A stretch of 32,563 bases of DNA from Lentzea terrae (GTDB taxonomy: Bacteria; Actinomycetota; Actinomycetes; Mycobacteriales; Pseudonocardiaceae): contig NZ_QFWW01000057.1 in assembly GCF_003265345.1 (NCBI RefSeq), positions 1-32,563 of the forward strand. The letters run 5' to 3'. Under the pieces are notes generated by a model. The model had not been told where the DNA came from, made no database searches, and saw only the letters and a list, made by a program, of their open reading frames with translations. The position numbers were made by a program, and so were the translations under genes. Of this stretch, positions 1 through 8,691 are shown piece after piece. Position 1 is the stretch's first letter. Each line of letters opens with the position of its first letter.

Positions 1-13
1 CGCGACGAAGCAC

Positions 14-48
14 GAGGCGCCCGCCAGGAACATCCTTGCGGGCGCCTC
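14..48 (-). terminator. Stem-loop terminator of the HSP90-TPR operon
   Basis: A perfect 11-bp inverted repeat (GAGGCGCCCGC at 14-24, GCGGGCGCCTC at 38-48) with a further 4-bp inner pairing (AGGA/TCCT) around a 3-base loop. It lies about 30 bases past the stop codon of the minus-strand TPR gene. No clear U-tract is visible, which is common for actinobacterial terminators. A symmetric stem could also serve a gene entering from the left of the window. Confidence 0.75.
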
Positions 49-79
49 ACCTTGCCCCTTGACACGAGGCCACTACATA

Positions 80-2782
80 TCAGTCGAGCCGTGCGGTCAG
101 CTCTCGGACCAGCGGATCGGTGCCGGACGGCTTGTTCTGGCGCCGCAACGCCTCCGAGAGCACCGACAGCACGTTGCCGACCTGCATGTCGTCGGGCAGC
201 AGCGATGCCGCGCGGCGTGCCTCGGCCTCCGCGCCCTCGGCGTCGTCGGCGTTCAGCAGCACGGCCGCAGCCCGCAGCACGACGAACACCCGCCAGCCCT
301 CGTCGCCCAGCGACACCACCAACGCCTCGGCGTCCCGGTAGTGCTTCATCGCCAGCGCGAACTCACCGGCCTGCCCGTGCACCCACGCGCGGATCGCGAC
401 GATCTCCGCCTGCCGCCGGGTGACCTCGCGCGGATCGTCCAGCGACGGCAGCAGCGCCTCCGCCTCGTCCACCGCGGCACGGGTCTCCACGACCTCGTCG
501 TCGGGCAGTGCGGAGGCCAGCTCGACCAGCGAGCCGATCGCCTCCGAGAGGTTGCCCTCCTGCTGCCACAACGCGGCCGCCGCGCGCCACGAAGCCGTTG
601 CCTCGTCGTGCTTTTCCAACCGGCCCTGCACCGACGCCAGCGCGTCCAGCAGGAACGCCCGGCGCCCCACCTCTTCCGGCGGCAGCAGTTCGGAGGCCTC
701 GCGCAGGTACCGCTCGGCCGCCGGCAGCTCGCCCAGCTTGCGGCACACCTGCCCGAGCCGGAACACCACCTGCAGCCGCAGGTCCTCCTGGCCGTCCTGC
801 AGCAGCCGCAACGACTCCTCGAGCACCTCGGCGGCCTCGACGAACCGGTCCGTCTGCACGTACCCGCCGCTCAGCGCGAAGCAGAAGTGCGCGGTGTGGC
901 CGGGGGAGAGGTGCACGCGCGAGATCGCGACGGCCTCGCGCAGGTCGGCCAGGCACGCCGCTTCCTGGTCCAGCTCCTGGATCGAGGCCACCTGGTACCA
1001 GCGCGCCTCGGCGGCTTCCGGCAGCGGGAACGCCGACACGAACTCGCGCGCCGTCGCCATCGCCTCACCAACGCGCCCCTGCAGGGTCTCCAGCCGCAAC
1101 CGCAGCCGGAACGCCTCGAAGCGCGCGCTCACCGGCAACGAGCCGGCCATGGCCGCCACGACGTCCGCGTACGCGCCGTCGAGATCCTGTTGGCGCGCCC
1201 GGTGTTCCGCCGCCTCGACCAGGATCCGCCCGCGCAGCTCCGGAACGTCCAAAGAGGACGCCAGCGCGATCATCTCGGAGGCCCGCTCGTGGTTGTGCGC
1301 GTCGTCGAGCAGTTCGGCCAGCGTCAACGCCGCGACCGCACGCGTGAAGTCGGACTCGGCCTCGGCCAGGCACCGTTCGGCGAGCTCCAGCCCGCCTTCC
1401 AGCCCGATCGCCATCCGCGCCTGGTACCGCAACGCGTAGTCGTGGGGCAACAACCCCAGCAGCGCCTCGAAGGCCTCCGGGTCGAACGGCACCAGCCCGG
1501 TCGTCATCCGCCGGATCCCGGCGTGCGCCGCGAGATCGGGCGGCAGCAACGAGTCCATGTCCGCGGGCAGCGAGTCGAGCATCCGCCGCGCCTGCACGAA
1601 GTCGCCCTGCTCGTACAGCGTCACCATCGCCTCGGCGATCTCCACCGGATCACCGAACACGACCGGCTCCTCGGCCACCACGGCCACCGGCGCGGACGGG
1701 ACCGCGAGCTCGACCGGCGCGTAGTCGGCCTGCTCCAGCGCCCTCGACACGCGCTCGACCCACGCGGAGGTTCCGTTGCGCTCGTCGAACTGCCGCGCCA
1801 GCTGCACGGCCCGCTTCGCCAGCCGGTCGAGCAGCTCGGCCGCCGTCCGCGACCCGACCGCGGGGACCTCGAACACCGTGTCGGCAGGAATCCGTTGCAG
1901 CAGCACGGCAGCGCACTCCGCGAACGACATCTCGTCGGCCGGCAGCTGCTCACCCTTCACCTTGTGCAGCGACCGGCGCAGGATCTCCTCGCCGCGCGCG
2001 ATGTTGCCCGTCAACGCGCAGAACCTGATGTGCTCGTGCACGTAGGAGGTGATCTCGTCGTCCTTGATCAACCGATACGCGGTCAGGTGCGCATGCGCGG
2101 CCCGTTCGGCGTCACCGATCTCCAGCAACGGCCAGAGCAGCGCGGTCAGGATCCCCTGCGGCTGTGTCGAGCAGTTCGTGTTGCCGGACAAGCCTTCCCA
2201 GCCGTGCGCGGCGGCCTCCTGGTACCGGCCCAGCCGCGCCAGCATCCAGACCTGCTCCTCCACCACGCACGCGTTGCAGTCGGCCATCGGACCGGACTCG
2301 GTTGCCAGGTACTTCCCGAGGTGCTCGGCCAGGCCCGTCATGTCACCGACGTGGTAGGCGTACTCGGCGCGCGCACCGTGCACCGGCTGCACCGAGAACC
2401 CGAGCCGCCCGTAGCGGTCGGCGAGCTGCGCGATCACGGCCTGCAACTGCTCCAGCGAGAACCGCGGGTCCCGGCGCAGCCCCGTCGTGATCCACTTGTG
2501 CGACCAGTTCAGCGAGTGGATCTCGTAGTCGTTGAACGCCTCGGGATCCTTCTCCTCGGCGGCACGGGCCCACGCGAACGGCGCCAGCATCAGGTCGTAG
2601 CGCGACAGGTAGTACGCCGAGTCGATCATCGCGATCCGGCACGACACCCCGAGCGGCAGATGCCCGAGCGCGTCGGCCATCCGCGCCGCGCGTTCCAGCG
2701 CCTCGTGCTTCGGCATGCCCGTCGGCATGTTGTACGCCTCGAGAAACGCTCTTTCGGCGTCCTCGGCGGTGAAGTCGGACAT
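80..2782 (-). CDS. TPR-repeat protein encoded with an HSP90-like ATPase
   Basis: A 900-residue, largely helical, Ala/Leu/Glu-rich protein with degenerate tetratricopeptide-type helical pairs through most of its length; they are clearest in the C-terminal half (about residues 430-890), which has repeated A-x-x-L / A-E-x-x-L spacing. No signal peptide, membrane segment or catalytic motif is visible, so I expect a cytoplasmic scaffold or partner protein. The ATG at 2782 follows the HSP90 stop by only 3 bases, and a GGGGG ribosome site lies inside the end of that gene, so the two are one translationally coupled operon. TPR proteins are the standard class of HSP90 co-chaperone in eukaryotes; that this one binds the adjacent HSP90 is inference. 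The client or pathway is unknown. Confidence 0.85.
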   Translation of the reverse strand: MSDFTAEDAERAFLEAYNMPTGMPKHEALERAARMADALGHLPLGVSCRIAMIDSAYYLSRYDLMLAPFAWARAAEEKDPEAFNDYEIHSLNWSHKWITTGLRRDPRFSLEQLQAVIAQLADRYGRLGFSVQPVHGARAEYAYHVGDMTGLAEHLGKYLATESGPMADCNACVVEEQVWMLARLGRYQEAAAHGWEGLSGNTNCSTQPQGILTALLWPLLEIGDAERAAHAHLTAYRLIKDDEITSYVHEHIRFCALTGNIARGEEILRRSLHKVKGEQLPADEMSFAECAAVLLQRIPADTVFEVPAVGSRTAAELLDRLAKRAVQLARQFDERNGTSAWVERVSRALEQADYAPVELAVPSAPVAVVAEEPVVFGDPVEIAEAMVTLYEQGDFVQARRMLDSLPADMDSLLPPDLAAHAGIRRMTTGLVPFDPEAFEALLGLLPHDYALRYQARMAIGLEGGLELAERCLAEAESDFTRAVAALTLAELLDDAHNHERASEMIALASSLDVPELRGRILVEAAEHRARQQDLDGAYADVVAAMAGSLPVSARFEAFRLRLRLETLQGRVGEAMATAREFVSAFPLPEAAEARWYQVASIQELDQEAACLADLREAVAISRVHLSPGHTAHFCFALSGGYVQTDRFVEAAEVLEESLRLLQDGQEDLRLQVVFRLGQVCRKLGELPAAERYLREASELLPPEEVGRRAFLLDALASVQGRLEKHDEATASWRAAAALWQQEGNLSEAIGSLVELASALPDDEVVETRAAVDEAEALLPSLDDPREVTRRQAEIVAIRAWVHGQAGEFALAMKHYRDAEALVVSLGDEGWRVFVVLRAAAVLLNADDAEGAEAEARRAASLLPDDMQVGNVLSVLSEALRRQNKPSGTDPLVRELTARLD

Positions 2783-2785
2783 GAG

Positions 2786-4537
2786 TCAGCTACCCCCAAC
2801 AGCACGGTCCAGAAGTTCCATGAACGAGCGGTTGAGCGCCGCCGTGTCCTTCGGTCGCATCGCTCGCCGCGCCTGCAGAACGGCGTGCACGTAAAGAGAC
2901 TCCAGCGTCAGCTCGACCAGCGCGGGGTCGGTCAGCCGCGCCAGTCGTTGCACCAGCGGGTTGCGGCAGTTCAGCACCAGCTGCTCCGGCCGCGACGACG
3001 ACGAGCCCGCGGTCAGCTGCCCCAGCAGCTCCGCCCACAACGGGTCCGTCACCTCCTCCGCGGTCTGCTCGGTGTCGAGCTTGCGCTGCTGCTCGGCGTT
3101 GCTGATCAGCAAGGCGGGCAACGAGACGGGATCGAAGTCGCGGATCACCGCGTCGCAGTCGTGCCGGTCCAGCGCCGCCGCGCCCTCGGCCAGCCGCAGC
3201 CGCAACGCCGTCTCGATGGCCGGCTCCGGGTCGGCCAGCGCCGCCAGCAGCTCGGTGGGCGCCACCCGGCGGGCGATGGACGGACCGTCCAGCGCGCTCA
3301 GCCGGTTCAGCAGGTCCAGGTCGTAGGCGTAACCGGCGTTCACGAGCCCCAGCCCCTGCGCGGCCGCGACCGGCGCGAGCTGGTGGAACTCGTCGACGTC
3401 CGGGATGTAGAGGATCGCGCCGTGCTTGCGTCTGAACTGCCGCAACGGAATCGCGCCGTCCGTAGTCTCGAACGGCAGCCACCGCTCGACCAGCCGCAGC
3501 ATCTCGTCGTCGGACCGCGCCAGCGACTTGATCCCAAGGTGGTGCGCGGCCAGCAGCTCACCGGCGCGGCGCGGCTCGATCGCGTCCAGCCTGATCAGCC
3601 AGTCGCGGATCTGCTCGCCCAGCTCCTCGCGCACCGCGAGCAGCATCTCGTCCTGGTACAACGACTCGCGCGACGCCGTCGGCCGGATCGCGGACGCGTC
3701 GACCACGCAGCGCACGAAGTACGCCCAGTCCGGCAACAGACCTTCGACGTTGTCACCGACGAGCATTCGCTTCAGATACACCCGGTGCGTCTGCCGCGTG
3801 CCGGGATGCACCCCGGACGGCAGCACGAACGCGATGCCGGTCAGCCCCGCGGCCTCGACCTCGATCGGGATCGCCTCGAACGGCGTGAACCCGAAGATCT
3901 GCTCGCAGTAGGCCGACAGGTCCGCCTCTTCGTCGTCCCACGGCCGCTCGCCGCGGGTCACCACCGCGCCGTCCAGCGTCACGACGGCCGGGAGCAGATC
4001 GCCGTAGTCGCTCACCAGCGGCCGCACGACGTCGGCCTCCAGCCAGTGCTCGTTGCCGCGCGAAGCCGTGAGCACGACGGTGGTCCCGATCGGCACCTCA
4101 CCGTCTACAACAGACACCGTGTAGTTGCCCGAGGAATCCGCTTCCCACCGCACCGCCGAACCGCCGCGCGCGGACCGAGTGATGACTGTCACGGAAGAAG
4201 CGACGAGGAAGCACGACAGCATGCCGACGCCGAACTGGCCGAGGAACCCTTCCCTGGCAAACCCCAGCTCATCGCGCTTGGAGGTGCGGCCGAGCGTGGA
4301 CAGCAGCTCGTGCACCTCGGCCTCGGTGAGGCCGACGCCGGTGTCGGTGATCCGGAGCTCGGCGCCGCACGTGATCGTCACTTCGGCCGGGCAGGACGGG
4401 TCCAGCTCACGCCGTGCGGTGATCGCGTCGACGGCGTTCTGCAGCAGTTCCCGCACGTAGACGCGGGGGCTGCTGTACAGGTGGTGGCTGAGGAGGTCGA
4501 TGATGCCGCGCAGGTCGACGCGGAAGGTGTGCGACAT
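2786..4537 (-). CDS. HSP90-family (HtpG-like) GHKL ATPase
   Basis: A 583-residue HSP90-type chaperone ATPase. The N-terminal GHKL nucleotide pocket is intact: E30-x3-N34-x2-D37 (ELLQNAVDAI), D65-T-G-V-G69, and the glycine lid GFLGQFGVG near 97-105. The middle domain keeps the HSP90 pattern VYLKRML ... LLPDW ... FVRCVVD, and ASRESL replaces the usual LNVSREL, retaining the arginine that contacts ATP. It is somewhat shorter than classical HtpG and diverges after the middle domain, so it is better called HSP90-like than HtpG. I chose ATG 4537 (MSHTFRV) over ATG 4549 because GGGCGG lies just upstream of the former. It is first in a two-gene operon with the TPR gene. Confidence 0.9.
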   Translation of the reverse strand: MSHTFRVDLRGIIDLLSHHLYSSPRVYVRELLQNAVDAITARRELDPSCPAEVTITCGAELRITDTGVGLTEAEVHELLSTLGRTSKRDELGFAREGFLGQFGVGMLSCFLVASSVTVITRSARGGSAVRWEADSSGNYTVSVVDGEVPIGTTVVLTASRGNEHWLEADVVRPLVSDYGDLLPAVVTLDGAVVTRGERPWDDEEADLSAYCEQIFGFTPFEAIPIEVEAAGLTGIAFVLPSGVHPGTRQTHRVYLKRMLVGDNVEGLLPDWAYFVRCVVDASAIRPTASRESLYQDEMLLAVREELGEQIRDWLIRLDAIEPRRAGELLAAHHLGIKSLARSDDEMLRLVERWLPFETTDGAIPLRQFRRKHGAILYIPDVDEFHQLAPVAAAQGLGLVNAGYAYDLDLLNRLSALDGPSIARRVAPTELLAALADPEPAIETALRLRLAEGAAALDRHDCDAVIRDFDPVSLPALLISNAEQQRKLDTEQTAEEVTDPLWAELLGQLTAGSSSSRPEQLVLNCRNPLVQRLARLTDPALVELTLESLYVHAVLQARRAMRPKDTAALNRSFMELLDRAVGGS

Positions 4538-4579
4538 GATGCCGCCCATCCTAGGGACGGACCAGGGGCCAGTGCCGCC

Positions 4580-4607
4580 CTTTAATGGAACGTCCCGCAG
4601 CGGTCAA
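4580..4607 (-). promoter_or_regulatory. Candidate promoter of the HSP90-TPR operon
   Basis: Read on the minus strand, TTGACC (4607-4602) is followed after 16 bases by TTAAAG (4585-4580), about 43 bases before ATG 4537. The -35 match is good and the -10 match is weak. The same 133-base divergent gap must also hold the pheS promoter; a TAGGAT hexamer at 4620-4625 on the plus strand, about 45 bases before pheS, is a possible -10, but I see no convincing -35 for it. Confidence 0.35.
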
Positions 4608-4670
4608 GAGCGCACCCACTAGGATCGGCCTGTTCATTACCGAAGTCGGGACGGGAGCTGTCCACCAACC

Positions 4671-5738
4671 ATGTCCGGAGCCAACGACCCGTACGACCCC
4701 AAGGAGGTCGCGGCGCTGTCGGCCGAGAACCTCGACGCGGCCGTGCAGAAGGCGCGCGAGGCGTTCGCCGGAGCTGCCGATCTGGAGGCGCTCGCGTCGG
4801 TCAAGCCTGGCCACCTCGGTGACCGGTCGCCCGTGCTGCTGGCCCGCCGCGAGATCGGTGCACTGCCTCCCAAGGCGAAGGCCGAGGCCGGCAAGCGGGT
4901 GAACGAGGCGCAGTCCGCGATCAAGACCGCGTTCGACGAGCGCCACGCCGTGCTCCAGGTCGAACGCGACGAGCGGGTGCTGCGCGAGGAGTCCGTCGAC
5001 GTCACGCTGCCGTGGGACCGCTTCCCGCGTGGTGCGCGCCACCCGATCACGACGCTCGCCGAGCGCATCGGGGATGTCTTCGTGGCCATGGGCTACGAGA
5101 TCGCCGAGGGTCCCGAGCTCGAGACCGAGTGGTTCAACTTCGACGCCCTGAACTTCGGCAAGGACCACCCGGCCCGCTCGATGCAGGACACGTTCTACAT
5201 CGCGCCGAACGACAGCAGTCTCGTCCTGCGCACGCACACCTCGCCCGTGCAGGCCCGCACGCTGCTGAACCGCGAGCTCCCGGTGTACGTCGTGTGCCCC
5301 GGCCGCACGTTCCGCACCGACGAGCTCGACGCGACCCACACCCCGGTGTTCCACCAGGTCGAGGGCCTCGCGGTCGACAAGGGCCTGACCATGGGCCACC
5401 TCAAGGGCACGCTCGACGCGTTCGCCCGCGCCATGTTCGGCGAGGACTCCAAGACCCGCCTGCGTCCCAGCTTCTTCCCGTTCACCGAGCCGTCGGCCGA
5501 GGTCGACGTGTGGTTCCCGGAGAAGAAGGGCGGCGCCGGCTGGGTCGAGTGGGGCGGCTGCGGCATGGTCAACCCCAACGTCCTGCGCGCCACCGGCGTC
5601 GACCCGGACGTCTACTCCGGCTTCGCGTTCGGCATGGGCCTCGAGCGCACGCTGCAGTTCCGCAACGGCCTGCCCGACATGCGCGACATGGTCGAGGGCG
5701 ACGTCCGCTTCACCCAGCCATTCGGAACGGAGGCCTGA
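4671..5738 (+). CDS. pheS: Phenylalanyl-tRNA synthetase alpha subunit
   Basis: The catalytic alpha subunit of the alpha2beta2 class II synthetase that charges tRNA-Phe in the cytoplasm. Its 355 residues are the usual length. The N-terminal coiled-coil tRNA-binding region (about 1-100) contains the family signature HLGDRSP. The catalytic core carries motif 2, FRTDELDATHTPVFHQ (from F214), and motif 3, GFAFGMGLERT, near the C-terminus, with FFPFTEPSAEVDV between them. I recall the M. tuberculosis protein as closely similar throughout. The ATG at 4671 gives the normal N-terminus. pheT starts 4 bases after the stop, so the two are co-transcribed. No phenylalanine leader peptide or T-box structure is evident in the short upstream gap. 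Confidence 0.97.
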   Translation: MSGANDPYDPKEVAALSAENLDAAVQKAREAFAGAADLEALASVKPGHLGDRSPVLLARREIGALPPKAKAEAGKRVNEAQSAIKTAFDERHAVLQVERDERVLREESVDVTLPWDRFPRGARHPITTLAERIGDVFVAMGYEIAEGPELETEWFNFDALNFGKDHPARSMQDTFYIAPNDSSLVLRTHTSPVQARTLLNRELPVYVVCPGRTFRTDELDATHTPVFHQVEGLAVDKGLTMGHLKGTLDAFARAMFGEDSKTRLRPSFFPFTEPSAEVDVWFPEKKGGAGWVEWGGCGMVNPNVLRATGVDPDVYSGFAFGMGLERTLQFRNGLPDMRDMVEGDVRFTQPFGTEA

Positions 5739-5742
5739 TCCG

Positions 5743-8220
5743 GTGCGCATTCCGGTCAGCTGGCTGGTCGAACACCTCGGTTTCGACGAAGTCCCCACAC
5801 CCGACGAGCTCGCCGAGGCGTTCACCCGCATCGGCATCGAGGTCGAGGAGGTGAGCCCGCTCGGTCCCGTGACCGGCCCGATCGTCGCCGGTCGCGTCGT
5901 CGCGATCGAGGAGCTCACCGAGTTCAAGAAGCCGATCCGCTACTGCCAGGTCGAGGTCGGCCCCGAGCAGGTCAACAACGTCATCTGCGGCGCCACGAAC
6001 TTCGTCGAGGGCGACTCGGTCGTCGTCGCGCTGCCCGGCGCCGTGCTGCCCGGCGGGTTCACGATCTCCGCGCGCAAGACGTACGGCCGCACGTCCGAGG
6101 GCATGATCTGCGCCGCCGACGAGCTCGGCATCGGCGACGACCACTCCGGCATCCTCGTGCTGCCCACCGGCACCGCGCAGCCCGGCGACGACGCGCTGGA
6201 GCTGCTCGGGCTGAACGACAGCGTCATCGAGCTGGCGCCGACCCCGGACCGAGGCTACGCGTTCTCGGTCCGCGGCCTGGCCCGCGAGATCGCCTGCGCG
6301 CTGGACGTGCCGTTCGGCGACCCCGGTGTCGTGGAGATCCCGGAGCCGGAGGGCGAGGCCTGGCCGGTCCACATCGAGGACCGCACCGGCTGCTCGAGGT
6401 TCGTCGCCCGGCGCGTCACCGGCGTAGACCCGACCGTGCCCACCCCGTGGTGGATGCGCCGCCGGTTGATGCTCGCGGGCATCCGCTCGATCTCGCTGCC
6501 GGTCGACGTCACGAACTACGTGATGCTCGAACTGGGCCAGCCGCTGCACGCGTTCGACGCTGCTTCGCTGTCCGGTGCGCTGACGGTTCGTCGCGCGCTG
6601 GCGGGCGAGAAGCTCACGACGCTCGACGACTCGGTCCGCGCGCTCGACACCGACGACATCGTCATCGCCGACGACTCCGGCGTGATCTCGCTGGCCGGCG
6701 TCATGGGCGGCGCTTCCACGGAGGTCCAGGACTCGTCCTCGGACATCCTGCTGGAGGCCGCGAACTGGGACCCGGCGTCCATCGCGCGCACGGTCCGCCG
6801 GCACAAGCTGCCGTCCGAGGCCGCCAAGCGCTTCGAGCGCACGGTCGACCCCGCCCTCGCGCCGGTCGCGCTGGAGCGGGCCGCGAAGCTGCTCAACCAC
6901 TACGCCGAGGGCCAGATCAAGCCGGGCCGCACCGACGTCGGTGTGCCCGCGCTGCCCGAACCGGTGTCGATGCCGATCGACCTGCCGGACCGCGTGGCCG
7001 GCGTCCGCTACGCGCGTGGCGTCACCGCTCGCCGCCTGGGCCAGATCGGCTGCCAGGTCTCCGTGACCACCTCGGACGACGGCCAGACGATCGTCACGGC
7101 CGTCCCGCCGACCTGGCGCGCCGACCTCGTGCAGCCCGCCGACCTGGTGGAGGAGGTGCTGCGGCTGGAGGGCTACGACACGATTCCCTCGGTGTTGCCG
7201 CCCGCGCCGGCCGGCCGCGGTCTGACCGAGCAGCAGCGCCGCCGCCGCACCGTGTGGCGGACGTTGGCGGAGGCCGGCTTCGTCGAGGTGAAGCCGTTCC
7301 CGTTCATCGACCCGTCGGTGTTCGACAGCTTCGGACTCGCGGCTGACGACGTCCGCCGCAACACGGTCGGCGTGCTGAACCCGCTGGAGGCGGACAAGAA
7401 CGTCCTCGCCACCACGCTGCTGCCGGGCCTGCTGGAGACGTTGCAGCGCAACCTGTCCCGCGGTGCTCGCGACGTCGCGCTGTACAACATCGCGCAGGTG
7501 ACGTTGCCGCGCGCGCAACAGGTTCCGGTGCCCGCGCTGGGTGTCGACCGCCGGCCCACCGAGGCCGAGGTGGCCTCGATGCTGGCCGCGCTGCCGCAGC
7601 AGCCGGTGCACGTCGCGGGTGTCCTCACTGGCCACCGCGAGCTCGCCGGCTGGTGGGGCAAGGGCCGCCTGGCCGGCTGGTCGGACGCCGTCGAAGCGGC
7701 ACGCCGGGCAGCTCAGGCGTACGGCGTTCAGCTGCGCGTCGTGGCCTCGGACCTGCTGCCGTGGCACCCCGGCCGTTGTGCCGAGCTGCGCGTCGGCGAC
7801 TGGCCCGTCGGCCACGCGGGCGAGCTGCACCCGAAGGTGATCGAGGCGCTGGGCCTGCCCAAGCGGACCGTGGCGTTCGAGCTCGACCTCGACGCGTTGC
7901 CGCTGGACGACCACCGCCCGGCCCCGAAGGTGTCGGCGTACCCGCCGGTGCTGCTGGACGTGGCGCTCGTCGTGGACGCCTCCGTGCCGGCGCAGTCGGT
8001 GTCCGAGGTGCTCGGCGCGTCGGCCGGCGACCTGCTGGAGGACATCCGCCTGTTCGACGTCTACACGGGCGAGCAGGTGGGCGAGGGCAAGAAGTCGCTC
8101 GCGTACTCCCTGCGCTTCCGGGCGCCGGACCGCACGCTGACGGTGGAAGAAGCGACGAGTGCTCGCGACGCGGCCGTCGCAGCCGCCGGCGAACGTTTGG
8201 GTGCGGCTCTCCGCGCCTGA
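5743..8220 (+). CDS. pheT: Phenylalanyl-tRNA synthetase beta subunit
   Basis: The beta subunit of PheRS, 825 residues from a GTG start preceded by GGAACGGAGG inside the end of pheS. Visible domains in order: an N-terminal MRIPVSWL segment followed by an OB-type tRNA-binding domain (about 40-150, VVAIEELTEFKK ... YCQVEVG ... ICGATNF); the B3/B4 editing region (about 210-370, with LPVDVTNYVMLELGQPLHAFD); the B5 domain (about 395-475); a catalytic-like core (about 490-690); and a C-terminal ferredoxin-fold anticodon-binding domain (about 730-825, YPPVLLDVALVVD to RTLTVEEA). It is complete, has normal codon use and is followed by a strong terminator, so the operon is just pheST. Confidence 0.97.
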   Translation: MRIPVSWLVEHLGFDEVPTPDELAEAFTRIGIEVEEVSPLGPVTGPIVAGRVVAIEELTEFKKPIRYCQVEVGPEQVNNVICGATNFVEGDSVVVALPGAVLPGGFTISARKTYGRTSEGMICAADELGIGDDHSGILVLPTGTAQPGDDALELLGLNDSVIELAPTPDRGYAFSVRGLAREIACALDVPFGDPGVVEIPEPEGEAWPVHIEDRTGCSRFVARRVTGVDPTVPTPWWMRRRLMLAGIRSISLPVDVTNYVMLELGQPLHAFDAASLSGALTVRRALAGEKLTTLDDSVRALDTDDIVIADDSGVISLAGVMGGASTEVQDSSSDILLEAANWDPASIARTVRRHKLPSEAAKRFERTVDPALAPVALERAAKLLNHYAEGQIKPGRTDVGVPALPEPVSMPIDLPDRVAGVRYARGVTARRLGQIGCQVSVTTSDDGQTIVTAVPPTWRADLVQPADLVEEVLRLEGYDTIPSVLPPAPAGRGLTEQQRRRRTVWRTLAEAGFVEVKPFPFIDPSVFDSFGLAADDVRRNTVGVLNPLEADKNVLATTLLPGLLETLQRNLSRGARDVALYNIAQVTLPRAQQVPVPALGVDRRPTEAEVASMLAALPQQPVHVAGVLTGHRELAGWWGKGRLAGWSDAVEAARRAAQAYGVQLRVVASDLLPWHPGRCAELRVGDWPVGHAGELHPKVIEALGLPKRTVAFELDLDALPLDDHRPAPKVSAYPPVLLDVALVVDASVPAQSVSEVLGASAGDLLEDIRLFDVYTGEQVGEGKKSLAYSLRFRAPDRTLTVEEATSARDAAVAAAGERLGAALRA

Positions 8221-8237
8221 TCGGTTGTGCCTGGTGA

Positions 8238-8268
8238 GGCCCGAGATTCTCCGGAGTCTCGGGCCTTT
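8238..8268 (+). terminator. pheST terminator
   Basis: A 9-bp perfect stem, GGCCCGAGA (8238-8246) with TCTCGGGCC (8257-8265), and a 10-base loop, followed by TTT. It begins 17 bases after the pheT stop. Confidence 0.85.
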
Positions 8269-8399
8269 CCGCGTTCCGGAGGGCGACGGACACTCCGAGC
8301 GTGGTCACCAACGCCGACACCGCCGAGGCGCCAGGTAAGGTCAACGTCCTGATCAAGGTCGCGGGTCCGCTCGCGGTCAGTCCAGGTCGGCCGGAAAGT

Positions 8400-8691
8400 T
8401 CTGTTCCTGATAATTCGCTCGATCGGTCGAAGCCCGGAAATCGGGATTTGGGATCAAACCAGCAGGTGGTAGCCCTGCGTAGCTGTCAAGGTGCCAAAAG
8501 TCCCTCATTAGAGGGGGAAATCGGCGCCCGTCAGACGCTTGCGCAGTACGTGAAGCTTCTCCAAGATTGGCGACGCGGCCCGCTAGGGCCGAGGGGCGAA
8601 GCGATGAACCACCGGGCGAGTTGGTCGCCGGTCCGGTGGGGAGCTAGAGGCGAACCCACCGCCTGGAGCAACAACTCTGGAGAGTTGCGCC
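8400..8691 (+). promoter_or_regulatory. Non-coding, structured 5' leader of the following gene
   Basis: The gap from the pheST terminator to ATG 8692 is over 400 bases and I see no credible gene in it. A TGATAAT (8408-8414) is a plausible -10. Downstream are successive hairpins: CCCTC-ATTA-GAGGG, CGGCCC-GCTA-GGGCCG, and a nested CCACCGG ... CCGGTGG stem enclosing GCGA ... TCGC. A competing GGTGGG ... CCCACC pairing shares bases with that nested stem. Finally, CAACTC-TGGA-GAGTTG (8672-8687) holds the ribosome-binding GGAG and ends 4 bases before the start codon. Mutually exclusive stems plus a sequestered ribosome site suggest a regulated leader; I cannot assign it to a known riboswitch class. 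Confidence 0.45.

Noticed and set aside
59..4585. A 1508-codon open frame on the plus strand across the HSP90-TPR region
   Set aside because: It is antisense to two recognisable genes, is rich in Arg/His/Gln/Pro with no domain, and is the usual mirror frame of G+C-rich coding DNA.
5710..7914. A 734-codon minus-strand frame opposite pheT
   Set aside because: It has shadow-frame composition and no motif, while pheT on the other strand is complete.
8600..8670. c-di-AMP (ydaO) riboswitch
   Set aside because: Only short strings resemble it; the conserved GTCAGCT core and paired layout are missing. Kept only as an unclassified leader.
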